From: Lactifluus volemus
Lineage: Eukaryota > Basidiomycota > Agaricomycetes > Russulales > Russulaceae
Length of the DNA stretch: 64,000 nt
Direction: 5' to 3'
Assembly (NCBI GenBank): GCA_022376515.1
Contig: WTXI01000106.1
Coordinates: 54,366 to 118,365 of the forward strand
Under the pieces are notes generated by a model, which worked only from the letters and a program-made list of their open reading frames with translations, was not told the DNA's origin and did no database searches. This document shows positions 31,992 to 41,666 of the stretch, piece after piece. Numbering within the stretch: position 1 is the first letter of the stretch; each line of letters starts with the position of its first letter. Both the position numbers and the translations under genes were made by a program.

Positions 31992-33652
31992 AAACTCTGT
32001 CTGCAGCCTTTATTTTGCCAACTGGCGCAAGGTCTTTCACACCATTATCTTACCTATCCTCACCTACGGTTCACCCGTATGGTTTACTGACTCCAAGCAG
32101 AAAGGCCTTGTCAGCATCCTACAGGTTGCCCAGAATGAGGCCTGCCGCAAAATCAGCGGCTGTTTCCGTACCACACCTACCGACCCTTTACACTACCTCC
32201 TCGGTATCCCTCCCATTCTTTACACCCTATGTAAATACCGCGTCCATTATACCGACCGCCTCCTTACCTTACCACCATCCTCCCCTCTCCGCACTGTCGT
32301 TCACTCCAATCCTCTCACACGCTGGCACTATACCTTCTTTCCTCCTACGAACCTCATGCGTCTGGTCGAGTCTTTGAACCCCAGCACTATCCCTTTCTGC
32401 TTTCCATTACCTTTACATTCCCCTCCGTGGTCTCACCCTGGTTTCCTGGACTTTACGTCAACCAAGGGGTCTTCCCTTTCCACTAAAACGATCCTTCGCT
32501 CCCCTTCCCCCTCATCCCACCTTCTCTTTACTCACTCTTTGCCTGTCCCTTCCCCCTCCTTTGCTTCCGCCTTCCTACTATACCGTGGGGAGAGACTGTT
32601 GCGACGGGGGGTAGTTGTTGACACTGATTGGTGTTCATCGCTGTTCAGGGCTCTCATTGAGGGCCTCACAATTTTTTCTGCCAACCCTTTGGGGTCTCTT
32701 CTCCATATCTTCTTACCTGACAAGTCTCTTCTGGGCTCCCTTTCTGACCTATGTACAAAGTCCCGTCTTCTGCCTCTAGCCTCTTCTTTTACTTCTTTGC
32801 TTTCTTCTTTTCTTGACGCTGACACCACTCACCGCGCAGAACTTTGGCTCTTCAAGCGGTCTTGGTCTGTCGTCCCTGGCAGGGACACCCTCACTCACCT
32901 ACTAGAGGAGACCCAGCCTGCTCTGGTGGTTGACCCTCCTATTCCCCGTAAACAACTCGCCTTCCACCTCTGGCACCAAGACCTCCTCCTGGGCCTGGTC
33001 ACTCGCAAACCCGGCCACCATGCCTGGATTGCCTGCCCACTCACCCCCTCCTCTGATCCACCACCCTTCGTCCAGGGCCTCCTCTCACATGGCAATCGCG
33101 CCCTTTTCTCCAACGGCCTCTAACTTCTTTCCCGTCACGGCTTCATTGCCGACTATAGCGATCGCTTCCACCCAGACGCCAACGATAACACCTACTGCCC
33201 ATGTAACTACGTCGACCTCCCTTCTTCGCCTCTGAGCCCCACAGTGACTCGCCAAACCACCCTATCACACATCATCTTTGACTGCCCTCTCTACACAGAA
33301 CAGCGAGCATCCACCCTCTCCCATTACTCCTCCGTCTCTATCTTTTCCTCTGAGCAAGGTGGATGCAACCTGGCCCAGTTCACATTTCTCACCCAAGCCA
33401 CCCTCCATCCCCTGCCTCCCAGACCAGACCCCCCTTGAAAGACGCCGTTGGACAGCGGTTGATGTAAGTCCCTTCTGTCCTCTCTGCCTCATGCGCCTCC
33501 ATATGTACTCTTTATCATACTGCCTCCATTGACACCTCCCTCTTATTATGTCTCTTACAGTACCTTCCTTGTATCGATACTTGTCTTGTAGGCTATGTCT
33601 TGTTGCTTGTAGCAGGGACAATAAATTCCAATTCAAAAAAAAAAAAAAAAAA
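31992..33652 (+). mobile_element. 5'-truncated LINE, C-terminal half of ORF2
   Basis: A fragment of about 1.66 kb ends in AATAAATTCC followed by an A tract (33635-33652). It is flanked by a roughly 10-bp repeat, AAAACAGAGAC and AAAACTGAGAC, with one mismatch. The frame from 31945 runs to 33123 and reads FHTIILPILTYGSPVWF and QNEACRKISGCFRTTPTDPL. This is the region downstream of the reverse transcriptase core, equivalent to 10190-10310 of the full LINE but from a different family. A terminal C-C-H-C-type motif, CPCNY to HIIFDCPLY, appears after a frame change near 33125. Truncation of this type is the normal outcome of incomplete target-primed reverse transcription. Confidence 0.85.
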
Positions 33653-33975
33653 CTGAGACTTAAGGTCTTCTGAGGAAAAGTACAGGGTTTATATATAAGA
33701 AGAACAAGGCTATGTATACAGCCGTAGGGGCTATGACCTTTGTACAGCTTTTAGGGTTTGAAACATGTTTGAGGAATCAGTGAGTCATCCTGTGCATGTG
33801 GCTGTTACTTGTGGCTGTACAGTGCTGTGCGAGGCTGTATCGTGAGAGAAATAAATAAGTGATCTGAAACAAAGCAATCGGCAGTCCATTCGCATAAGCA
33901 AGGGAGTCATCAGAAATGAGTCACCAGTCCGAAAATGTACGGTATGAGTCAGGAAGCATGTGTCAGTCTATAACA

Positions 33976-34868
33976 CAGCCAGCGACTGCCAAGTGGAACG
34001 ACGTTGAGGTTTATCTGCATGGAAAGGTAAGCAATGCTCACCTGATCATCACAAGCGATGAACTGAGTAATGGCATGGCACAGTCCTTCATGCATAAATG
34101 TTTGCTCTCCTTGAACCTTTATGGCTATGTCATCAAGCATCCTCTACTTCCCTGTCTGTGCCCCTGTCTCCCACCAGATCCATCGAGGAATTGCCCAGTG
34201 GTGCTTGGGTATGTTAGCTTCCTTACATCGGTTCTTGTATATCTCATAATGTTGACGTATATGCTGGTGACACAAGGAATTACTGCCTGTATGAAATGCT
34301 TTGCATTTGCCAGATTTCTCAATGAAGACAGTGTTCTCCCTGTCACACAAGATTGGTAAGTTTCTCACAAGTACAGAAGCATCGACAACTCACTCACTTG
34401 CATGGATTGCACCATCATCCTAGCACCTGTTCTCTTCCTGTCCTTCTTGAGGAACTTCACTGTCACCTTGTCAGTGAAGATCAGCTGGATATCCCGTGCC
34501 ATCTCCTTTTTACTGTTGACTTCAACAGCAACTGGCAATCTGTGTATCTCCTCAAGACCATCACTCTATATAATGTATATCAAAGATTGCCTTGTCTCAT
34601 TTTTGAACTGCTCATACCTCAGAGTCCAACTGACTGGCTTTGTTAACTTCCTCGGGTGAAATTTTGTCATTGGTATCATCATCTACCTCTTCGACTTCCA
34701 TTTCCTGCAATTCCCTCAAATGCTTCTTATGTGGTTGGTGGCCCTCGTGTTCTGATTGCTCTGAATTAGAGTCAGATGGTCCAGTGTTCCACTTCCTGCC
34801 TTGTGATGGTTTTTTTTCATTACATGGCGCTTTCTTGTCTTTCTAAGACTCCTTCTTTTTCATTATAT
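33976..34868 (-). pseudogene. hAT transposase, N-terminal part
   Basis: On the minus strand a Lys/Glu-rich start at about 34868 is followed by an acidic VEEVDDDT stretch. A zinc-finger-like region (HTGSNSLCHQHIRQHYEIY, about 34200-34260) ends in HHWAIPR, a signature of basidiomycete hAT transposases. A HAITQFIACDDQ block lies near 34050. Stops break the frame in several places. It joins the downstream part at 30161 once LTR-B copy 2 is removed. Confidence 0.75.
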
Positions 34869-35304
34869 TGTCAGGTTGGGATTTGGATTTGCATGAGCAT
34901 GCTTTTGCTTTGCTGGTGAGCATGAGGAAAGATAGAATGGTGGTTGTTGAGATTGCGTGCAATGTTTCCTTGACTGTGGATATTTGTTTGGTGCAAATTG
35001 GTGGTGCTTTCCAGTTCATTGTACAAAAATTTGTCTATTTCTATGGACATGTGCATGATACAGTATAAGTAGTAGTACACATCATAGCTGGCCATTGGCA
35101 GCTCTAACTTCATACAAAAAGACCAGTTGCAACTGACTGCAACTGGTCTTTTATTGGTTGCCTCTTTTGCCTTGAATGGGGCAACCAGCAACCGGAAGAC
35201 ACTGAGATTGATGCAACTGCAACTGGAAGTCTGGTCTCTTCCAGTTGGGTTGTGTTGGGTTGCCAGTCTTTTTGAGGTCCATAGGACTGAACCTGTAAAC
35301 ACTA

Positions 35305-37132
35305 ACTGAATCACCAGTGCTACAAGCCCCAGATTGGACACGACAATTCATACTGGAAACAGATGCCTCTAACTTCACTCTCAGAGCTGTCATAGCCCAA
35401 GAATTCAATGATGGAATCCACCCTATTGCCTTCCACAGCCATACCCTCCTGGATACAGAACGAAACTATGACACCCACAACAAAAAATTAGCAGCCATCA
35501 TTTTTGGATTCAAATGCGGCTGCCCATTCTTCCTAGAAGCCAAGCATGTGGTAGATGTCTGGACAGATCACAAAAACCTACAGTATTTCTGCGAACCACA
35601 GAAAGTCACTGGACAACAGGTGTGCTGGCTCACTTTCCTACAAGATTTCAACTACACCCTCACCTACATTCCTGGACACCAGAACACTGTTTCTGACCTC
35701 CTATTGTGGAGGTCAGACCTTAATAAGGGGGTGAATACTAACAAACCACACATCCTCCTGCCAGACACCCTCTTTTCCAAACCCCAAAATGACTCACTAC
35801 GTAAAACTTTCCTGGAAGACAACACAGAACAACGACAATCAATCCTTTGACAACTGCATGACAGCCCCACCAGTGGTTATCCAGGAATCACCAACACATG
35901 GGAACTGGTGAAACAATCATATGAAGGGCCTCGACTCTGTGAATTCATAGAAGAATATGTGAAGGGATGTGCCAAATTCCAAGAATCAAAGACAAATCTC
36001 CCACAATCGAAAGCACCTCTCCAACATTTCAATATACATGTGGAAGACGGCCCCTTTCAATATGTATCCATGGACCTCATCACAGACCTCCCAAAATCAG
36101 AAGGATATGACAGTATCCTAACCATTGTTGACCAGGGATGCTCCAAGGCAGCCAAATTCATCCCATGTATAAAAAAGATTGACGGACCAGAGGTTGCCAA
36201 AGAATACCTCCATCACCTGGTGCCATGGTTCAGCCTGCCACAATGAATTATATCCGATCAAGACCCCCACTTCACCTCCAACTTTTCCCACACCATCTGT
36301 AAAGACACAGAAATCGAACAGAATTTATCTACTGCATTCCACCCACAAACTGATGGACAGATGGAGCAGATGAACATGTGAATTGAATAATACCTATGAC
36401 CATGAACCAGTAATCAACCCCATGACTGGACACAACTACTCCCTATTGCAGAATTCGCCCATAACTCATGGAAACATGACATAGCACAGAAATCACCTCA
36501 CAAACTTCTCACTGGAACACACCCCTAAATCAACATACAATTGATTAAAGAAAACATTCCAGCAGCAATCGATTGACTTTAAGAACTTGTGGAAGCCAGG
36601 CAGTCAGCGCAAGAATAACTATAAATAATACAAAAGGCTAAAGACGACAAGATACTGCAAAACCCACAAGGCAAAGCAGCAAAAAGGCTTGAGAAAGGTG
36701 ACTAAGTATGGCTAGAAGGGAAGAACCTATCGATCAAAGGTGCACAAAAACTCATGCCCAAAAGATATGGACCCTTCACAATCACAGAAGAAGTGATACC
36801 AGTGGAATTTCGTCTGGATCTCCCAGAATCGATGAAAGTTCACAATGTTTTCCATATCAATCTCCTCTCACCTTATAAGGAAATGAGTGCCTACGGCACA
36901 CCATTTACATGACCACCCCCAATCATCGATAAGAGCAAAGAGGAGTATGAAATTGATGCAATCCTGAATGTGAAGAAACAAAAGGATAGAGGAGGCAGGC
37001 TCCAATACCTTGTGCATTGAAAAGGATACCCAAACTCCGACAACACATGGGTCAAACACAAGGACCTAGACGCCCCTGAGCTCCTTAAAGAATACTATCG
37101 TAACTCTGCTATGGCTGGACAACCAGAAGTAT
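35305..37132 (+). pseudogene. G1 RNase H, integrase and chromodomain
   Basis: RNase H starts with FILETDASNFTLRAVIAQEF (35350). The zinc-binding region of integrase has GCAKFQESKTNLPQSKAP. The core has YVSMDLITDLPKSEGY, IISDQDPHFTSNF and HPQTDGQMEQMN. The C-terminal module has KVHNVFHINLL. From about 36942 a chromodomain follows (EYEIDAILNVKKQKD, then GYPNSDNTWVKH), which in related elements reads histone marks and directs insertion to heterochromatin. Stops include former Arg, Trp and Gln codons. Confidence 0.88.
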
Positions 37133-37205
37133 AAATACAACCCCTACTTTATCAAACAATCCCTCATCCCACTACACTTCAAACTCATTTCACAACAAAA
37201 CAATC

Positions 37206-38976
37206 ATGTCCTCTACCTCCTCCCCCATGACTGAGAATGCCCCTCTATGTCTTTCTCCACCTCCTGAAGACACTGTTGACCTCGAAGTAACCAAAGGAGG
37301 AACCATTGAACCCATCCACCATCAAAGAATGCCAGTTGCTGCCTTCCTTGCCACTGACAAACCAAATGGCAATTGATACATAATGATGGCTTACCAGGCA
37401 GCAATCATTGAAGCAACTTAAGAATTCCACAGGCTCCCCACTCAATCAGCCATGAGAGTCACTGGCCACCTACCCTACCCCCTACCCAACCACACAATCA
37501 CCACACACTTTTAATGGGCTGTCAAACATGCCATGTCCATCTTACAGAGAGTAGACATGTGGAACCTACCCCTTTGAGAAGCACCACAATGTCTCAGTTG
37601 AGGTGACCCACGTTATAGTGTCAGCTCAACGAGAATCCCCTCACCCCCACCACTCATGCTCTGCCCTTAGACAGAAATCACCAACATGGTGTTACGACAC
37701 CTAGGCAGGACTGCCACACTGGCCAGCCCAACACCCTCCTACCATTCAGACTTTCCCCCACCTTTACCTTCCCCTTCTTACCACATCACAACCCCTCCAG
37801 GAAACACACCAGATCTCTCCCCCACATCCCCAACCTCTGATCATCCCATCTCCTCCTTGGACAAAGCTATAGAAGCCCTCATTACCCACAACTTTGAGAT
37901 AGCTCTCAAAGAAGCAGAAAGAGAGCAACGTGAGATGCTGTGAACCCCCACACCTGACAGCCCTCAGCCAGATGTCCACCCAGGTGTAGGATGGGTTGTC
38001 AATCAGATCCTTCCTGATTGGAAATTACCCAATGTCCCAGATGGGAACAGGATATCTATGGCCAGCTTCATCCTCATCAACATGACAGACAACAATGGAC
38101 CATCCATGCTTGGAACCCACATCAGGAAAACCCATCTGGCCTTAAACTGTATTAGATGCTCCTTAAAGCTTACTTGAGATGTTGGTAAGTAGATCCTCAA
38201 TGTTAGTAAGTAAAAGAATCTACTTACCAACATCACAAGACACTTAAGTAAGCTTTAAGGAGCATCTAATACAGTTTAAGGCCAGATGGGTTTTCCTGAT
38301 GCAAAGAAAGAACTGTCCCACCAGCTGCTGACCACTGAGAGCAACACAAGCCCAATTCCCTCAATGACCCTACAATTGCAAACAATGACGTCTGTTTGCT
38401 GACAATGAAAGACACATGCCCCTAGTCAATGCAGCATTGAAGGACATTAACAACCCCACCCTGAAAGCTGAAGTCATATAACACCAACTTTTCGTCAGCA
38501 AAATGAGGAGAGTAGCACACCACATGGCCCACCTACACCACAAGTACCTAGCATACCAGGAAGAAGCCTGGATTACCTACGAGCACCTGGCCAATGCCAA
38601 CACAGTGAATTGGATCCAATATGTCATCAATAACAAAGTAGGTGCCAGCTTCAGCAAAGGTTCTACACTCTTCTACAAGGTATGACTCGGGGGGATGGAC
38701 ACACTTGATGATTTATGGTTTGAAGAACCTACACATCGAGAGAACTTCTGCAAGTGGTGCAGACACAAAGATCACGACACAGGATTCTGCCACTTCTTAT
38801 GCAAGTGCCAATTCTGCAATCACAGCAAACACATTGAAGACAAGTGTAATGACCTGCACAACAACTGCCACCACAGCCTCACATGCAAAGTCCCAATTGA
38901 CCACTACAACCTAGAGAAGATGCAATGCCCTACCCACATTTGTCACCCTGCCAGATGCAACAACCACTTCACCTAG
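37206..38976 (+). pseudogene. G1 third ORF with Cys/His-rich C-terminus, function unknown
   Basis: A separate reading frame starts with ATG at 37206, about 70 bp after the chromodomain, and ends at TAG 38974-38976 just before the polypurine tract. The middle is Pro/Ser/Thr-rich (about 37700-37850) followed by an acidic helix (ALKEAEREQREML). The C-terminus (38700-38970) has about eighteen Cys and His residues in CxxC and HxxC spacings, for example CKWCRHKDHDTGFC and CKCQFCNHSKHIEDKC. It resembles a nucleic-acid or metal-binding domain but not the single CCHC knuckle of gag. Stops and a 182-bp insertion at 38120 inactivate it. G2 keeps the start of the same ORF at about 41246, so it belongs to the family. 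I cannot assign a function. Confidence 0.55.
38120..38301. mobile_element. Palindromic MITE, copy 1
   Basis: 182 bp with inverted arms of roughly 70-90 bp, starting CATCAGGAAAACCCATCTGG and ending with its reverse complement. A second member lies at 42108. It has no coding capacity and interrupts the G1 third ORF. Confidence 0.85.
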
Positions 38977-39234
38977 GTCTTTAGACGCTAATAAGGGGGT
39001 AATGTCATGGTAACATGATGTGATGGTCACAGGTGACCATTACTCATCATTTTCCTTTCTCTTACTCATCAACACATTGGATGATTCTCCTATATTCCAT
39101 CAGCTTCCATAATGTTCCAGTCTGTTCCACAACTCTCTATACATTTACAGGTCTACTCCTGAACATTCTAGTATGCTCCATGATTCCAGTATATATATCT
39201 CTTGTATCTCTGAGATGGGCCTTAAGCTCATTCT

Positions 39235-40687
39235 TAGTAATGGACACAGGTTGGGGTATACCCACCAGGTTGCGGGTAGGGGTATCCCCGGGCCGGGGTC
39301 TCAGGTATGATTTTGCTGGCCCACACCAAACCCATACCCGAGGGTGTGGGTGGGGGTATCCTGGAAAGTGGTGCAGGGGGGCAGGGCAATGGTAACAGGA
39401 GCAGTAGAGGAGAGGGGGCAATGCAACACGCCTTGAGTCTGAGTCCAGAATTGGCAGGGGAAGCGGTAGAGAGCAGGGGGCTGTGCCACATGCCAGTTGC
39501 AGGTGTCAGGCGCATGGGTGGTTGCAATGGTGCCACCAGCACAATCCTGATGCCAAGGACCTCAACGTAGTGCAACTCCAAGGCTGGAAGCGGTAGGGGA
39601 AGTGGAAGAGGGGAGGGTGCTGTGCCACACATTGGTTACAGGTGTTGGGCGCATGGGTGGTCGCAACAGCACCACCAGTGCGACCCTGACGCCAAGGACC
39701 TCAATGCAGTGCGACTCCGAGTCCAGAAGGGGCAGGGGAAGCAGTAGAGGGGAGGAGGCTGTACCACACATCGGTTGCAGGCATCAGGCATTCTGGCAGT
39801 CACAACGGTGACACCAGCGTGATCCCAATGCCAAGGACATCGACGCGGTGTGACTCTGAGGCCAGAAGCGGTGGGGGAAGCAGTAGAGGGGAGGATGTCG
39901 TGCCACACATTGGTCGCAGGCATCAGGCACTCTGGCAGTCGCAACAGCATCACCAGCACAATCCTGATGCCAAGGACATCAACAGGGTGCGATGGGATCC
40001 ATCTCTCATTGAAGGGAACAAAGGGGAACAAAGAGAGGGCAAGGAAATGGAAGTTAGAAACTGAAAAAAGAGAACTACAGAAAAGTCAGAAAAGTTATTG
40101 AGGTGGAAGAGTAGGTGACATACCTAGCAATACCTGAGAGGGAAGCACCCTTCAGGCATCCCAACACCCATCCAACATAAGGCAGAAGCAAAGCAGAAGA
40201 GAGAGCAGAAAGAGTCTGAGGACCAGTAAAGAAGAGACACTCCGATAGAGAACGCACTGGAAACGCACTGGAAACTTGTTGACGGCGGAGACAGTGGCAA
40301 AGGCCGTGAAGCGAGTGGCAAAGTGAGAGAGAGTTGTGGGAGAACCAAAAAATTGTGTGATGAATGAAGGGGGCGGATGGTGACAACAATGGCGATGACA
40401 CAGCAAAGGGAAACGAAAAAAGCAGATAGGGCAAGTAGCTATTGAAGTAAGCCATTGGACTGCAAGCAGTCCCAGCCTTGATGGTGTAATGGTAAACTAT
40501 TAATTTGCTTAAATTGCTGCATGCACAGGTTGAGGGTTTGAATCTGCCAATGTGCAATTACATTTTTCTGACCCACAGCTAAACCTGTGGGAAATCCCAT
40601 ACCCCAGGCACAGGTATGGGTTTTCCCGGGGTACAGGTACGGGTACCTCTGGGGATACCCCAGGGTTACCCACATCTATCACTACGA
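39235..40687. mobile_element. hAT-like non-autonomous element in the G1 3' LTR
   Basis: Inverted ends resemble each other: TAGTAATGGACACAGGTTGG on the left and, reversed, TAGTGATAGATGTGGGTAAC on the right. The flanks CTCATTCT (39227-39234) and GTCATTCT (40688-40695) match at seven of eight bases. The intact 5' LTR provides the empty site. The interior has direct repeats of about 130-150 bp between 39420 and 39990 (GCCACACATTGGT, CGCAACAGCACCACCAG and similar) and a tRNA-like stretch near 40480. No transposase is visible. A relative lies at about 44950-46915. Confidence 0.7.
40477..40548 (+). other. tRNA-like sequence with RNA polymerase III A and B boxes
   Basis: TGGTGTAATGG (40482-40492) fits the A-box pattern, and GGTTTGAATCT (40535-40545) fits the B-box pattern, about 42 bp apart. 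A functional tRNA fold is not evident, so this may be a SINE head or relic within the larger element. It could also be chance similarity. Confidence 0.4.
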
Positions 40688-40952
40688 GTCATTCTCCTGT
40701 AGAATCAGGCATTTGATACAGCAAGCAATACAAGTGGCTTAGGCCTTCCCTTTCCCTTTCCCTCTGAAAGACTGCTTCCTCTTTAAGTGAAGCCTCTGAA
40801 GACTTGTGTGGATCATGCCACAGCAAGGTCTTCTACCTCTGAAACCTTTGACTAGACCTGCACATCTTAGTCCTTACAACCGCTTTGCCATTTCACTTAA
40901 GTCAGCACAACTCCAAACGACTTCAATACAACATGGTGACCTGACTGTGACA

Positions 40953-41356
40953 AGCACACTGCTTATATGACCATCTCCAATCATTGATAAGAGTGAAGAA
41001 GAATACGAAATTGATGCAATCCTGAATGTGAAGAAGAAAAAGGGTAGAGGAGGAGGACTCCAATACCTCATTTACTGGAAGGGATACTCCAATTCTGACA
41101 ATATGTGGGTCAAACACAAAGACCTAAATGCCTCTGAACTTCTCAAAGAATACTATTGTAACTTCACCACACTGGCAGCTGGATGACCAAATATATAAAT
41201 ATGACCTGAAATCTGCCAAACCAAACACATCCCCTTTCTTCCAACATGTCCTCTTTAACAGCCTCCCTCTCAGACATTCCCTCCTTGACTCTACCCCCGG
41301 CTTCAGTGTTGATCTCAAAATCACTGAAGGAGGGAAGTGAGAGAAGTAGCAGGATA
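40953..41356 (+). pseudogene. Ty3/Gypsy relic G2, chromodomain and start of third ORF
   Basis: After G1 the G2 frame resumes. From about 40996 it encodes a chromodomain without stops: EYEIDAILNVKKKKG, LQYLIYWKGYSNSDN and MWVKHKDL. The aromatic cage positions (Y, W) are in place. At about 41246 an ATG opens the counterpart of the G1 third ORF, which soon shifts frame. The relic is then cut by the LTR-like element at 41357. Confidence 0.85.
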
Positions 41357-41666
41357 TGTTATGGAATGCAGGACATGTAGGACCCTATGCTTCCATAACT
41401 GCTTACTCACCAAGATGACATTCCTTTCCACACATCTTCTATTGTGCTGACTGATCTATTGTCTTGGTGTACTATTGTTTATCCTGTTCTGTCTAGTGTT
41501 ATTGTCCCAAGTCTCTATTGTTCTCATTTGTTATTGTCTTGACTCTACGCTTATTGTCTTGCCCCTTTTGGTACAACAATTAGCATACTTGTATAAAGTA
41601 GGCCTTAGCTGGTAGCTCGTACCCCAGCTTCAGCTTTGACTCCAATTGGCTTGTTTGAGTGTGAAC

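Larger units (their letters stand above)
30162..33975 (+). mobile_element. Solo LTR, family B, copy 2, carrying three nested insertions
   Basis: Begins TGTTAAGGTTCC and ends CAGTCTATAACA, with perfect CAGCC duplications (30157-30161, 33976-33980) inside the hAT transposase gene. LTR-B pieces occupy 30162-30306, 30912-31024, 31951-31991 and 33651-33975. The gaps are a reversed LTR-B, an LTR-A and a truncated LINE, each with its own target duplication. Confidence 0.9.
27529..35304 (-). mobile_element. hAT DNA transposon with broken transposase gene
   Basis: Imperfect inverted ends start TAGTGTTTTGAAGTCCAGTC on the left and, reversed, TAGTGTTTACAGGTTCAGTC on the right. A perfect 8-bp duplication ACTGAATC flanks it (27521-27528, 35305-35312). 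Subterminal zones are rich in GCAACTG-type repeats. Without its nested insert the element is about 4 kb, normal for hAT. It is inserted between the reverse transcriptase and RNase H coding parts of G1, and removing it restores that junction. Confidence 0.92.
19092..40952 (+). mobile_element. Ty3/Gypsy chromodomain retrotransposon G1, complete but riddled with nested insertions
   Basis: The element has a 489-bp 5' LTR (19092-19580) and a homologous 3' LTR (39003-40952, itself interrupted). It is flanked by perfect AGCAC duplications (19087-19091 and 40953-40957). In order, the internal region has gag with a CCHC knuckle, protease, reverse transcriptase, RNase H, integrase, a chromodomain and a third ORF with a Cys/His-rich end. 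Five family-A solo LTR insertions, one hAT transposon and two small DNA elements sit inside it. Most nonsense codons are TGA where related copies have Arg (CGA), consistent with decay of methylated CpG. It lies inside G2, a relative that also keeps a chromodomain. Confidence 0.9.
39003..40952 (+). repeat. G1 3' LTR, interrupted
   Basis: LTR parts at 39003-39234 and about 40688-40952 match the 5' LTR. The preceding AATAAGGGGGTAA is the polypurine tract. A 1.45-kb element splits it at CTCATTCT. Confidence 0.9.

Noticed and set aside
36942..37120. Host chromodomain gene
   Set aside because: It is in frame behind integrase and has a counterpart in G2, so it belongs to the retrotransposon.
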